A stretch of DNA of 64,000 nt from Mytilus trossulus (Eukaryota > Mollusca > Bivalvia > Mytilida > Mytilidae), in contig NC_086379.1 in NCBI RefSeq assembly GCF_036588685.1, positions 75,919,727-75,983,726 on the forward strand, in the 5' to 3' direction. Below are positions 1-12,423 of this stretch, in pieces (the first letter of the stretch is position 1; each line of letters begins with the position of its first letter). Under the pieces are notes generated by a model, which searched no databases, was not told where the DNA came from, and saw only the letters and a program-made list of their open reading frames with translations. The position numbers and the translations under genes were made by a program.

Positions 1-2784
1 CTCACTGATATTTTCCTTTCTCAGAGGAGACGAATGATATGACAACGGAGTCGAGTGATAAAAATTAAGGGAACACGTGCCGTTGTCAAGGAAATTAACA
101 ACGTCTTCATAGGTAAAACAGCGATAAATAGATCATCATTGGTCATCTCAACTCGACTGCCATTCTCACGTTCGCCGTACCGGCTCAATCGAGAAATCAA
201 TATCGCTGAGATAACCAACGAAAATCTAATATTATAAAATTACAGATTTATCGATCCTCAGCTTTACTAAATACGTTTAGGAGTAGGTTCAGTTAAATGC
301 ATTTTTTATTTTCTTCAATGTAAAACATATATGTTGAAATAACGTTATAGTATTAAAACGTTCATATATCATTTATTAATAATTAGTTACCCATTTCTCA
401 GCAGTAATATACCCTCTGTCCCTGCGTTTAATGTTTACATATCTCAATTGATACGGTATGCTCGTGAATGTTTACACTATACTGACTTCATATATTTATA
501 TAAGATTGTTATATTATTATTTACGAATAAATTGCTAAAAAATTATGCGGAGGACAGATTAACAATGAAACTCCTTAAATTTTACGGACAAAATCACGAA
601 TTCGTTGAGGTCTATTAAGTGTCTGTGTCTAAACTTACTAACGACATTTTTACCATGTCTTAGATTGTGGTTTAACATCTACGCCGTCTGGTCTACTAAA
701 TACCGAAAACAATATAATCTCGAAAATGACTATATTTCCGAGTGTGAATTGCTATACGACGTAGCTCGGTATTTACAAATCCAACAATCGTGTATTTAGT
801 TATGCTTTTTCTTTTGTAAGTCCGGTTAGATATTTTATGAGGTCTCATGTTCAATGTTGGGGATGACGTGGATTGGTATTTATATATCCCGCTTTCGGGC
901 ATTTTGTTACTTTCTGATGAGTGTTTGTCTGGTGGGTCAATTTGTGTGCTGACTTTTTGTCTATTTATTTCGTTTGGTTTGCATTCTGTATTTTATTTAC
1001 ATTACTCATATGTCCTATATGTGTTTACATGATCTTGCCTTATTTTACATGAATAAGTGGGAAGTTTGTCTAGCTATAAAACCAGGTTCAACCCACCATT
1101 TTTGTTCTTGTAATTCCTATACCAAGTCAGGAATATTGCAGTTGTTATCGTCAGACCGTATCTATGTATTTTGGCGTTTGCTTCTGTTAACTGCTTCTGT
1201 TGTACTATTGTTTTTCTTCTTATACTAGTAGTTGGTATGTTTCCATGGGTTTTAGTTTGTTACCCGGATTTGGTTGATGCATTGCATTGTGGCTATCGAA
1301 CAGCTGTTTACTACTGTTGCCACAATTCATTTAAGTACACACGTATCCCCATCCTATGCAACAATCAAAATATATATTCATGCAGCAATTTTGGACCTAT
1401 AACATGACCTTGTTTACAAAACTGGAAATTCGCACCATGCAACAATTTTTGGAAATTTCACACGTAGATACTGTAGATTACCATTTTCAACCATTATTGA
1501 GAAAAAAGCTAATGGTTTGGAATGTTTGTACCTAGTTGTGCACCATCTTTTACAGTATATGTATTTATATTAACCACAAACAGTATCTAACAATCAGTTC
1601 AGCACAGGTCTTCTGTGTTTTCTGATATTTTTGCTAACAAATAATTGCTATGAATGATTTTCTTTTCATTTTTCTAGGAAACTACAGATAAAGCATCCTG
1701 CTATTTATTTCAAGGCTTCATTTCATCATGTTTTATCATATATTGTATTCAGATTTATCAATCGTTATCTAACAGTTGAACAAATGCTTAAAGCGGGGTC
1801 TCATTAGTGAACAGTAGCTTACATTGGTACGTCCTTATTGCCTCGGAATTGCAGCCAGATTTTTTTTTATGGAGCTTCGATTTAGAAGTCTAACCATTTA
1901 TTCTTGAAACTAGTTAATAAGCACATGAATAAAAATTGAAAAAAAATGCTACAAATCATTAGAAACCCATGTGCATATAATTTTAACAAGACATAATAAT
2001 TATGTTAGTCTGATCTTAATTTGAAACTAATAATAAAATTAACGGTACCAATTTTCTTGCACCAGATTCGCATTTCGACAATACATGTCTCTTCAGTGAT
2101 GCTCGTGGCCAAAATATTTGAAACCCAAAGCTTATATAAATGATGTAGAGCTATAATCCAAAAGGTCCAAAAAGTATAGCCAAATCCGTGAAAGGAATCA
2201 GAGCTATGCATGAGGGAGATACATTCCTTAATTTATAATAATTTCTAATATTTCGTAACAGTAAATTTAAATAACACAAAAAATCCGTATTTTCATGCAT
2301 AATATATGAAATCTATTTACCAATATTTAGAAGTCACCCATATTATGTAATTTATCATGATTAGAACGTTTTTTAATTGCTATCGTCAGATATCCTCATT
2401 CGTTGAGAATACTCAGAAATTTGAAAGATAAAGCAGTCAAAATATATTTCGTAACAATTTGATTTTCGATTTCAATAAAAGAAATGACTTACATTTTTTC
2501 TTTCGATTAGAAATACTATCAGAATTGTAGTGCACTTTTTTAAATAATTGGTTGTTCATCGTGCATCACATTTTTTATGTTGTTTCTCCTGACAGAAAAA
2601 ACTATCACATTCATTCTTTGAATGTTTTGCTAGTTAAATTTTGGCTGTAAGAATATAAATTTTGAAAAACCAACACATTTTCATAGTATAAGAAATGTTT
2701 TTAAAATACATCACAAGTTCTAATTCATTCTGCATATCCCATATCCTACTATATTGGCAACATACTACTAGTATACTAATATAA
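1..2784. other. AT-rich stretch, no recognised gene
   Basis: I see no recognisable coding exon, RNA gene or bounded mobile element here. Short open frames around 605-799 and 847-1407 are rich in Phe, Tyr, Leu and Cys, share no motif I know, and are not linked by convincing splice sites. The segment could be intergenic or part of a long intron. Nothing further can be supported. Confidence 0.4.
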
Positions 2785-2924
2785 GTTATCTACGTTCATA
2801 TCCGTAGATATGGATATTTTAACACCCTGAAGTACCTCAGTACATCATGAGGCGTAGCCGAAGGGTGTACAGGGTACTGAAGGGTGTTAAAATATCCATA
2901 TCTACGGATATGAACGTAGATAAC
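2785..2924. repeat. Foldback element with 44-bp perfect arms
   Basis: Positions 2785-2828 and 2881-2924 are reverse complements over 44 bp, separated by a 52-bp loop that itself holds smaller inverted pieces (gtacctcagtac, gggtgtac). This could be a MITE or foldback element or the palindromic end of the duplicated repeat that starts at 3052. No target duplication was evident. Confidence 0.75.
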
Positions 2925-3051
2925 GAATTTATCCCCGGTCTTAGTCCGAATTGGGCGAGTTTTATGGAAATTCGGGTACAAAGTGGTAACGTGAAAACAA
3001 CGTTTTTTTCATTATCTAAAAAAGTTTTATTGAAATTTGGAAATTTGGCAT

Positions 3052-3781
3052 GTTTTTTACGGGGTGTAGTGTACTACCTTCGGTAGAACCCTACAGATAG
3101 TCAAATATAAGACGTTTTTAATACGGTGAATGATAAACTGGATTGAGTCAAATTTGGCGCTCAATGTTGTAAGAGTTACGTCATAGATGGTGTGACGTCA
3201 ACGTGGGTCATTTGCATAGCATGGTCATTAGTCCCAATCCTTGAAAATGTGACAGTCAAGTGCATGCATGAAATGAGTGTAAATGATTGGCATAATAGGA
3301 CACAATCGTAAATGCATCAAATATTTGAATACAAACATCCTGGATAATCTTCAGAATTCAATATTACACAAGGCGCATTCATGCAACTAAGGAAAACTTG
3401 CGTGAAGTTCCCCGTGATTATGGTTAGCAACGTCCGGGGATATGGGTTAGCAACACCCAGGTTTTTTACGGGGTGTAGTGTACTACCTTTGGTAGAACCC
3501 TACAGGTAGTCAAATATAAGACGTTTTTAATACGGTGAATGATAAACTGGATTGAGTCAAATTTGGCGCTCAATGTTGTAAGAGTTACGTCATAGATGGT
3601 GTGACGTCAACGTGGGTCATTTGCATAGCATGGTCATTAGTCCCAATCCTTGAAAATGTGACAGTCAAGTGCATGCATGAAATGAGTGTAAATGATTTGG
3701 CATAATAGGACACAATCGTAAATGCATCAAATATTTGAATACAAATTTACATCCTGGATAATCTTCAGAATTCAATATTAC
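3052..3781. repeat. 409-bp direct tandem duplication
   Basis: The roughly 315-bp block at 3052-3366 recurs at 3461-3781 with only a few substitutions and small indels. The offset is 409 bp, and a spacer of about 95 bp lies between the copies. Both copies carry the same 'gttacgtcatagatggtgtg' stretch and end at the same 'cagaattcaatatta' point. The near identity suggests a recent event. No coding potential was seen. Confidence 0.85.
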
Positions 3782-4826
3782 TTTTTTATTATTTTATATT
3801 ATTTTTTTTTTACATTAATCAGGCACAAAGTTTTATGGTTGAAATTGTACAATTGAGTTTTGCTCATTTTTGAAATCTGTATAGTGACCATACAGCTGTT
3901 TCTAATCATGTCATAAGGTCATAATGGTGGATACTTTCGCATTTGCAGTTTTACAACATCTTCTTATATTTATTAGCTTCTACTTCTACAGTTGTAAGAG
4001 TATGTGTATGTATATATATATATATGTAACATCAATTATACAAATTTATACCAATCATTAGCCCAAGTTCAGAAAAAAATTCTGCCCATGAGGGGAATAC
4101 TGTTAGTTCAAATCAAATTAAAGTACCTGGAATATTGATTTGTAATTCAACTTACAATATGTAATTACTACAAGCAGTAGCATCCTAATGGATCTTTAGA
4201 AGCATAAACAACAGCTAGTGATAGTTATCACTATGGTGTAATGAAAACAAATGAAACAGAATGCTTGTATCCCTCCTTCCTGTCAGTCTATACCTATCAA
4301 TAATTCATTTTTCAATCGAAGATATGTGCATGGAAGGATTCAAAACAGGACAAACTGTGCTATTACTTTTTTGTTTACCTCAGTTTGAGCTACATCAATC
4401 AGAAATGGGGGGAAATCAAAACTGAAATAATATTTTCAGATTTCAAAAATAAAATTCAGAAAGGAAATGGGGTATATGCTAGAGAAAACATCCAGTTAAA
4501 GAACAGCTGAAGGCCTATAAATATGTTTGGACAAAGTGTTCAGCTTAACTAGGTATAAAATCAAAGAGCTGAAAGCTCTGAAGAAAAATGACGCCACTGT
4601 CTCTAATATTGGGATAGTTTTTATGCAAGTCTTGATTTTCACATACCGTGATTAGTTCAACAATGCAACATGTATCGTAAGCATATAATTGATATTCGTA
4701 TATGTGTGTGTGTGTGAAGTGAAGGTGACAACTGGCTGGTTTTTTAAGACAAATGAATAGGTCAAGACTAGCTGAATTGTACAAATAAATACCGTAGAAA
4801 GGCTTGTATATTTCTCACTGGTACAT
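3782..4826. other. Non-coding stretch with microsatellites
   Basis: This AT-rich DNA has a short TA run near 4011-4026 and a TG run near 4701-4716. No gene or bounded repeat was recognised. Confidence 0.35.
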
Positions 4827-5563
4827 AGTCTGAATCTGAGTCCGTTCGCTTCCATTCACGTTTGCACCCACTCATTTTCACCCCTTTTCACTTTCACACC
4901 CTACATGTTCGCACCCAATCTTAATTGGTTTTGTGTTTAATAACTATGTAAGCAAGTGTTTTCTTGTAAGTATAATTGTTGTCATTGTCTCAAAATAAAG
5001 TGAGACAGCAATTTTTTTTTTGTGTTGAATAAATCTTAATTATGTTTTGGATAAGGTATTGCTAAAAATAATAATAATCCTTTCTAAATAAAGTGGTATT
5101 TTGTCAACGTTTTATTTTGTGTTGAATAACTCTTAATCATGTTTTGGTTAGTGTATTGCTATAACTTGTTTCATTGACTTGTTTCAAAATGAAGTGAGAT
5201 TCTGACTATGTTTGTTTCTGCGTGTTGAATAAATTTTATCATGTTTTGGTTATATTAGTGGATTGCTATATTTTGGTTTCTATGTTTTATTGTTTCGTTG
5301 TTTCAGATCAATGGGACCAAGCTGTTAAAAACAATTATCTTTTGTGTTTTTTCCTTTAAAATCTTCAATGTTTTACTCATACCAAGCTATAAATACATTC
5401 AGTATTTACACCAAAGCAATTTAAAACAACAACCATAATTTTCCAATTATTCAACTTGAATTTGAATTAAAATTGGGCGTGAATGAGTAGAGTGTGAATG
5501 TGCGAACGTGTAGGGTGCGAAAATGTATTGGGCACAAACAGACCTGATGCCACACAGTCTGAA
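4827..5563. mobile_element. Non-autonomous element with inverted motif arrays
   Basis: The left flank (about 4848-4919) repeats a short motif of the form TTCrCACCC several times. The right flank (about 5478-5536) carries the same motif, as GTGCGAACG and GGGTGCGAAAAT, in inverted orientation. The two arrays end in matching 'cgcacccaat' / 'attgggc' stretches. The octamer AGTCTGAA lies at 4827-4834 and again at 5556-5563, so it is a candidate 8-bp target duplication, although the very ends between octamer and array match poorly. The interior has no open frame. It holds about three copies of a roughly 100-bp unit starting 'gtgttgaataa' (5022, 5118, 5221). The architecture resembles the MULE-type element at 9932-12423, which is the reason for suspecting a transposon. 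Confidence 0.55.
5022..5270. repeat. ~100-bp tandem units inside the 4.8-5.6 kb element
   Basis: Three degenerate copies begin with 'gtgttgaataa' at about 5022, 5118 and 5221. Each continues through 'atgttttggtta' and 'attgctata' into an 'aaagtgag'-like end. This gives the element a minisatellite core. Confidence 0.55.
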
Positions 5564-5663
5564 CCCCCTTCTCCCACAAAATATTAAGTAAATAATCTTT
5601 CTGTTACTGCTATCAAAGGTCTAATGAAACTCAGATAGTTTCAAACATTTGTAAAAGAATTCT

Positions 5664-6210
5664 AGTCAAACTGGCACCTAGTTAAATTGGCACCTGAACG
5701 TCGTATGAAGGCGTCCCAGAAAAATAATAAAATAGCCTTGCCAGACGTCATAATTATTTGGACTAATACATGAGATATTGTGTATTTTTCTGCATTATTT
5801 TAACCAGTTGAGCATTTTACAGGATTGTTGGTTTAATGCTGTTTAAACTTTACTGAAAAACAAACACCTTAAATTTGCTAATTATTTGGCATGAAAGTTT
5901 GATTTATTGAAAGGGACTCATAGTTTTCCATTTTATTTTAATAATTGACTTGTTTTTACAATTACACAAATTGTCTAATTGTTAAAACAACAGCTTTGGT
6001 AAGGGCTTCGTTGTTTACCTTTATACACTACATATTCACTTTCGTTTCGTGGTTTACCAAAATACACAACAACATATTCACTATGTACTTGGTAACAGTA
6101 ATTAATTAATTGAATAGAAAATATTATATCAAATATTATTGGATGCCCAATTGACGTCGAATAGGTGCCGATTTGACTAGATGCCAATTTAACCAGGTGC
6201 CGACTTGACT
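5664..6210. mobile_element. Second short element with inverted iteron arrays
   Basis: Two copies of a 16-bp unit, AGTCAAACTGGCACCT and AGTTAAATTGGCACCT-like, stand at 5664-5696. Three copies in the opposite orientation stand at about 6161-6210 (AGGTGCCGATTTGACT and variants). Both arrays run into a GACGT or ACGTCG stretch on their inner side. The 465-bp interior is AT-rich and non-coding. I could not fix a target duplication with confidence. The motif differs from that of the adjacent 4.83-5.56 kb element, but the layout is the same. Confidence 0.55.
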
Positions 6211-7122
6211 TGTACGTTTCAATTCCTCTGCGATCGTTTGCGGTATTTTCTTGAGAAAACATATTTTCCATCATCAAAGAGAAGAAGAAACTGCTTTAAA
6301 ATGATTCTGGAACGATTCATCATTGTTAAAATAAGTTTAATTCACTCAAAAACAATTTTAAAACTTGCGATTAAACAGGAAGTTTCCAAAGCACGTGTAA
6401 AAGAAGAAGTTAACCGGTGAGAGTGGAAATCCGTATATGACAGATATCCCTATAGTACGACTTTGAAAGTAAAACAGTTCAATCCTTTTGTAAAACAATC
6501 TTTAATATACCTATCACATTAATGTTTGAATGGTCTTAAGCTTATTCAAACCATATAAGTCGGTATGAAACACCAAAACGGAATGAACAATAACCGATTA
6601 CGTTTTGTAGTTTACAAATTCTAAAACTGGTTCCCGTCAAACTACAACACTTTGTTCGAGTGTAGTGGAATACAAGCAAAAACCAGTGTAAACTGGGTCC
6701 TGGCTGGTTTAATACTACACAATGATGCATAATGATAACACAAGCAGATTCCAGTTTGTTTGGAAAATAGGAAATACGAAACCAAGCGCGGTAGGCAGAG
6801 CAATGTAATGAAGTTCAGGTCGGCAGTTATGGAACAATGACTGCGTCATTTTCCAAAAATCTATTTTAACGTGTGAGCTTTAGTTTTGTATATTTACATT
6901 TGTTTTATCAATGCTGTCTTCTTATAAAAAAAATATCAAGTCAATTTGTTTTTGCAAACGATTTTTTTTTCATTCTGATGAAGCTCTTTATTTTGTCATA
7001 ATGGGTAGAAATAAAACTTTAGGTACCCAAGTATAAGCCTGATATATGATTATCTATATCAATAGCCTTGTATTTTTGATGATTGTTTCGATACAAAATT
7101 TAACTCACTCAACATTAAATTA
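6211..7122. other. Non-coding stretch
   Basis: No gene is supported. An open frame at 6205-6420 begins inside the right iteron array of the neighbouring element and shows no family motif. Confidence 0.3.
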
Positions 7123-7285
7123 AGAAATAATTCCTTCATGTCATGCTCTATGCTCATTTTTACATGGGTAGGCATTATATTTGTCTATATTTTACACTGA
7201 GCGTTAGCGAGCTGTAAAATGTGGTCAAATATAATGCCTACCCATGTTAAAATGAGCATAGAGCATGACGTGAAGGAATTATTTC
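7123..7285. repeat. Foldback element with ~72-bp arms
   Basis: Positions of about 7124-7195 and 7213-7285 are inverted copies with a few mismatches. They share 'atgctctatgctcat' and 'atgggtaggcattatatttg', around a short 'gagcgttagcgagc' loop. This looks like a MITE or foldback. A further inverted pair ('gattctaatatgac' near 7286 and 'gtcatattagaatc' near 7609) suggests that the repeat may extend to about 7623. Confidence 0.7.
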
Positions 7286-8450
7286 GATTCTAATATGACA
7301 AATACAATATATTTAAAGGTCGAAGCGTACAAAAATGCCGTAAGAATGTTTGGCTGTTCCCGTGTCCTTCCTGAGGAGTCTGTATATTACATTTCATATT
7401 TGATAAGTTTAAAAACTATGAGCAGGGCAAATATATGTTGTTTGATAAAAATATATAATAAAAGTTTATGTTAGCTGCTTAAATGTAAATATTTAAAAGG
7501 ATAACGATGGAAATAACGTTAATATAAACAGTAAGTCCGTGCGCATGTGTCAAACATATTTTTTGTGCTCATTAGAACACGGCTTTGTTAACAAAGCGTA
7601 ACAAGGACGTCATATTAGAATCATAAATATAAATCAACATTTAAATAATAATAACTATAAGATATTCCTCAATTTTATTTTAATCATTACCTTCTATCAA
7701 CATGTATGATCTCTTTATACTGAACATACAAATTATCACAGTATTTGATAAATATGTAAAACAGTTATGATATCAATCATCTTAAACATATAGTATTCTT
7801 CAGTTTAATACTTCAGTAATGATAAATATCATTTAAGAATGCAATGCTAGCACTATTTAGTTTTAAATTTACGATGAAATCTGAAGACAACAATCAGTAA
7901 GCAGAAATTTCACATGACAAATCAAACAAACTGACAATTCATCATGTCACTTTCAATTTTCAAAACTGTATATCTTGAAGAAACCCATTTCAAAATCCTG
8001 ACAAAATATCTAATGTGTACTGATCAAACATGAATTCCTTTTCTCTTACTAACTACAAATATCAAAATGTATAAAATTGATTAAATAAATAATCAATTAC
8101 ATTCAGAAAAAAATCCTTATACCAAATAATATGCATAGAATTTTACAAAATGACCTACACAACCTAGCCTTTACATGTTTGTTCATGACCTTATATTTTT
8201 TCATTTGAGATTGACAACTATGCAATTCTTATAAGTTCTTGTACTCATATTTATACTTAAAAAGTAATTTGTTATGCAAGCAAATATGGCTAGAGTGTAA
8301 AAATAAGGTAAACATTAACATATCTTATAGAAATCACAGCTCAGTGTAAAAATAAGGTAAACATTAATATCTTATAGAAATAGCTCAATAATGCCTACTA
8401 ATATGTTTTCAGAAGATTAGTGGTCAAAAGCTATTAGCATGGATATTACT
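7286..8450. other. Non-coding AT-rich stretch with a small tandem duplication
   Basis: Apart from the possible right extension of the foldback (to about 7623), the only structure I see is a direct duplication of about 50 bp. 'gtgtaaaaataaggtaaaca' occurs near 8297 and again near 8344, each followed by 'ttaa..atcttatagaaat'. Confidence 0.4.
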
Positions 8451-8451
8451 C

Positions 8452-8625
8452 TAGCCAGTGGCGGATCCAGAAATTTTCATAAGTGGGGGCCACTTACTGA
8501 CCTTAGAGGGGACCCACTCCAGTCACGCTTCACTGATTCCCTATATAAGCAACCAATTTTTTTTCCCAAAAAGGGGGGGACCTGGCACCCTGGGTCCCCC
8601 CCCTAAATCTGCCTCTGCTAGCAAA
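8452..8625. repeat. Dispersed 'ggcggatcc' repeat copy
   Basis: The segment starts with 'ccagtggcggatccagaaat' and ends with a C-rich 'gggtccccccc' stretch and 'aaatctgcctctgc'. It resembles the 36.65 kb and 52.16 kb copies, which also begin or end with a GGATCC-type inverted terminus. The open frame across it (8458-8697) is a by-product of the repeat. Confidence 0.5.
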
Positions 8626-8699
8626 CACTTTCAAATCAAAATTACTGTAAAGTATGGTCAATTACACTATACAACAAATCAATACAACCAACTATGAAA

Positions 8700-9923
8700 G
8701 AGTCTGTCAAATGCCTCAGAGGTGTTGCCCACATAGGGTCACGGGTGTCATTTTGTAACAATAGTTTAAAATATAAATCAAAGTCCTAAACCTCCCATAA
8801 ATATATTTCTTATCAAAATGATGAATGTTCAACAGAAAATGATCGCATACAATCCTACAAAGAATGAACTATTCTTGTGATGTTGGGCAATTTTAAGGAA
8901 TGTAGAAAGCAATCAGTGTTAAAATAAAAAGTGACATACAATTAAAATGATCCCCTTTGATTAATCTTCAACAAAATATGTTTCTGGTTCAACAGATTTC
9001 TGTCATAATATATTTTGTACCACATATGAACAAAATCTCAATATGTAGATATAGGAAGATGTGGTCTGAGTGCCAATGAGACAACTCTCCATCCAAATAA
9101 CAATTTAAAAATTAAATGTGCATGCATGTCAACCTTATAGGAAGGATTTTCATTTTTTTTTTAATAATGTATGATGCAAATTAACTTATGTTTGAAAGTT
9201 CAAATAAAGTGAAACAAAATGACAAATTGTAAATATTATTACAGAAAATAACAAAACTTTCAGGATAATTAAAGGTTAAAAACAATGCATAGCTTGTGAT
9301 GAACATAGGAAAAAACACCTAAACCATCATTTTTACAAAGGTATTGTTTTGCTTTATATGTGTTTTACAAACAAATTTAGAGAAAACCAATGAACTTCAT
9401 CAAAGGTCTTTTCTGACATCACATACCAGTTGTTGAATACTCATTTACATCATGAGTTTTATTATTGTCTATTCAACTTACAATAAGTCACACTATCATT
9501 GTATGGGGTAAGTATACTCATTTGGAACTCGTGATGTAAACCATGTTTCTTATAATACAAAAGTAAGGTGTCAGCAAATGTGTTTGTTAAAGTAAATGAG
9601 TTTTCTCTAATTGTGTTTTCTCAAAACAAAATTATATGAAACAAAACAATACTGTGACATTGTTTTATTTTTTACACTAGTCTACTTATTTTTCAAAGAA
9701 AGAGAATAACTAACAATGGGATTAAAATTTTCTTATCATGATCAAATATTTTTTTACAATACAAAGGATTTAATATTAACAAGTTCATTTCATATATAAT
9801 AGGTTTCTATAGTAAGAGTGACATTTTACTTTTAACCCTTTGACATTTAATGCATGTGTGTTTCACATTACTTTAAACACATTCTTTAAATCATTGAGTA
9901 TCTTGATTCATGTGATAATTGAT
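8700..9923. other. Non-coding flank of the MULE insertion
   Basis: No gene was recognised. A fragment of the dispersed 'agatgtggtctgagtgccaa' repeat lies at about 9056-9105. Confidence 0.35.
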
Positions 9924-9931
9924 CACTAGAC

Positions 9932-10054
9932 GGGCATAGGACATTTGAGCGAAAAAGAAAAAAGCACATAGGGTCATTTGAGCGCCGACTTCATAGGACA
10001 TTTGAGCGCCGGGATATTAACCTTACCTGAGTTTTCAGACAGGACATTTGAGCG
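9932..10054 (+). repeat. Left terminal repeat and iteron array
   Basis: Four copies of GGACATTTGAGCG (one degenerate) lie in the same orientation within 123 bp of the left tip. Arrays like this near transposon ends usually bind the transposase. That role is inferred here. Confidence 0.85.
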
Positions 10055-10348
10055 AAATTTTCCCTGATAATTTTACACGAATTAAGATTTTTTTTTAAAA
10101 GTAAGAAAAAAAAGTAAGATTTAGTTATAAATATTTTTTATTTTATTTCACACCCGAGTAATTCGACCGGTTCTGGCTGGTTTATGTAAGTGAAATCCTA
10201 AGTTGATCTCTATTTACCAATCAATTCTACTATAATTCATTGGCTATGCAAATTTTCTTTGTTCTAAAATTCTTATATATATATCTATTAAGTGAAATGT
10301 CCCTTGGCACTTGAAATCTTAATACTAATAATACATGTACGTGTTAAA

Positions 10349-12230
10349 ATGGATATTATTTTGACCGAGACTAATAAGGGAAAAAGAAGCCTTGTTTGTG
10401 ACAGTTTCCGATATAGAGTGGACAAAACACTAAAAGGAGAAGAAATATCCTGGAGATGTACAGTAAGTACCTTTTTTTACAAATTTAATGTTAATGTAAA
10501 CTACTTGTTCGTCTGTTACGCTTCAACTTCCATAACTTCTTTTAATTTTGATTTATATCTATATCATTATATGTCTATCTTATACCTCCTTTAGATTAAT
10601 TAGAAGCTAAACACATAAATGTCTGTGGTGTTCCCATTCTAAACATGTTATGAATTTCAACATGTAATGCCCCACATGCTTAGAGCCTAAACATGTAACC
10701 AATTGTATAACATGAAATGTGTATAGAAAAGTGTTTAGGCCCTAAACACAATTTTTACAGTGTATATATACAATATATAATTGCTTGTTTTAATTATATT
10801 GTGTCTTGGATGAGGAGTTGTCTTTTTAGGATTCATACTACATCTTATTTTTATGTCTTGCAATAGCAAATGAAAAAGCATTTAAACACTTCAATTGTAT
10901 TTGTCCTTTCAATATTTTTCAGGCAAAAGGTTGCAAAGCAAGACTGAGGACGGATTGTACAGGAACCGTTATAATTCAACAGAAAAATACTCATAACCAT
11001 GATACCAGTGATCGTGACAATGAACGTCACTTGCTGCGGGTACGATCAAAAAGAAAAGCGGATGATGATATTGCTCAACGTCCTTCAAAAATTATCCGTA
11101 CAGAGTTACAGAACATGGATGAAGCAAATCTAAAGTCTGAAGACATTGGCAGCGTTTCAAAGGCTATATATAGAAAGAGGCGTAAATCTCACCCTGCACT
11201 TCCTAAATCTAGAGAGGAAACACACCAATCATTAAAGAAGATTAATATTCAGTCAAATAAATTTGAAAATTTTGTGCAGTTTAATGATGAACAAACTGGT
11301 ATAATTATTCTTACGTGTCCAACCAATCTTGAATGTTTATGCAGTGTGCCGGAAATTTTTATGGATGGTACTTACAAATATTGCCCAAAGTTCTTTAAAC
11401 AGTTATATACTATTCATGGCTATAACAAAGGAAATTATGTCCCTCTTGTATTCTGCTTACTTCCTGGAAAGTCTGAAGAAATTTACGTGAATTGCTTTTC
11501 CTCAATTGTCAAGCTATGTTCCGATCAAGGTCACACACTTCAACCGAAAGCAGTACACGTCGATTTTGAAGAACGGGTAATGAAAGTTATGAAGGATTTT
11601 TTCCCGTCTATAGAGATCAAATGCTGTAGGTTTCACTTAGGCCAAGCCTGGTGGCGAAAAATCCAGAAAGTTGGACTTAGTCAACAATACAAAGAGCATG
11701 ATTCAGACATTAGTAAATGGCTTAAAGGGATTTTTGGGATAGCCTTTTTAGCTCCAGACGAAGTAGCCGACTGTTTCGTAGAAGATTTTATGGCCGTTGT
11801 ACCTAACGACAAGCCTTGTATAGAATTTGCAGATTACCTGACTGATACTTATATAACAGATGAATCGTTATTTCCCCCTCATCTCTGGGCCGAAGTTCCA
11901 TCCTCGTTAAAACGTACTAACAATGGGCCCGAATCATTTCATGCCCATTATAACGAGCAGTTCTATCACAGTCATCCATCAATTTATACTTTCCTTGACA
12001 CTATTATCAAATTGCAATCTGTGACTTACATAAAAATTCGGAGTTTGAACATTGATGCACCGCAGAGCCGAACAGAAAAGGAGAAGGAACAGAATCTCCG
12101 GGATTTGCATTCGAAATACTGCCAGCAGGAAATTACGAGGGATTTTTATGTCAGAAGCCTGGGATATAAGTTCCAAGCCCGAACAGACTTTTTGTTGGTA
12201 AACTCCTCATTTAATGAACTATATTCGTAA
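10349..12230 (+). CDS. FLYWCH-MULE transposase (two exons)
   Basis: This is the transposase of the surrounding element. Exon 1 is 10349-10462 and exon 2 is 10923-12230, joined by a GTAAGT...TTTTTCAG intron in phase 0, giving 473 residues. The start is the ATG just ahead of the FLYWCH domain; an upstream in-frame ATG at 10292 is possible. Residues about 12-64 form a FLYWCH zinc finger (FRYRVDK, then WRC, GC and HNH giving the C2H2 ligands), the likely DNA-binding part. A basic linker (RSKRK) follows. The MULE catalytic domain spans about 150-390: first Asp in FMDGT (about 186), second in HVDFE (about 252), the CCRFH motif (about 273-277), and Glu in NNGPES (about 375) as candidate third acid. 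No frameshift or stop was seen. The right iteron array begins 52 bp after the stop. It would cut and paste the element in the nucleus. Confidence 0.88.
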
Positions 12231-12232
12231 GA

Positions 12233-12275
12233 AAATGTGGTATGATTGCCAATAAGACAATTCTCTATCCAAGAC
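12233..12275 (+). repeat. Fragment of a dispersed host repeat inside the MULE
   Basis: Just after the transposase stop the sequence 'aatgtggtatgattgccaat', continuing 'aagacaattctctatccaag', matches with a few changes the start of the dispersed repeat seen at 44643-44690 and 9056-9105. It separates the coding region from the right iteron array. It may be the source of that common repeat or a captured piece of it. Confidence 0.6.
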
Positions 12276-12282
12276 TTGTTTT

Positions 12283-12423
12283 CGCTCAAATGTCCTACGC
12301 TTATTCTTATTTTCGCTCAAATGTCCTAAAATTTAGGCGCTCAAATGTCCTATACTTTGGCGCTCAAACGTCCTTTTTTTTTCGCTCAAATGTCCTGTCA
12401 ATGCGCTCAAATGTCCATTGCCG
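12283..12423 (-). repeat. Right terminal repeat and iteron array
   Basis: Six copies of the motif appear as CGCTCAAATGTCC on the plus strand, one of them altered (AACGTCC). They are spaced 21-31 bp apart and run to the right tip. They are inverted relative to the left array, as expected for paired transposon ends. Confidence 0.85.

Noticed and set aside
21..237. Overlapping frames on both strands at the left edge
   Set aside because: No family motif, no splice-site support, and the two strands shadow each other.
605..1407. Series of hydrophobic plus-strand frames
   Set aside because: Several stops between them, no convincing introns and no recognisable domain. Likely AT-rich non-coding DNA.
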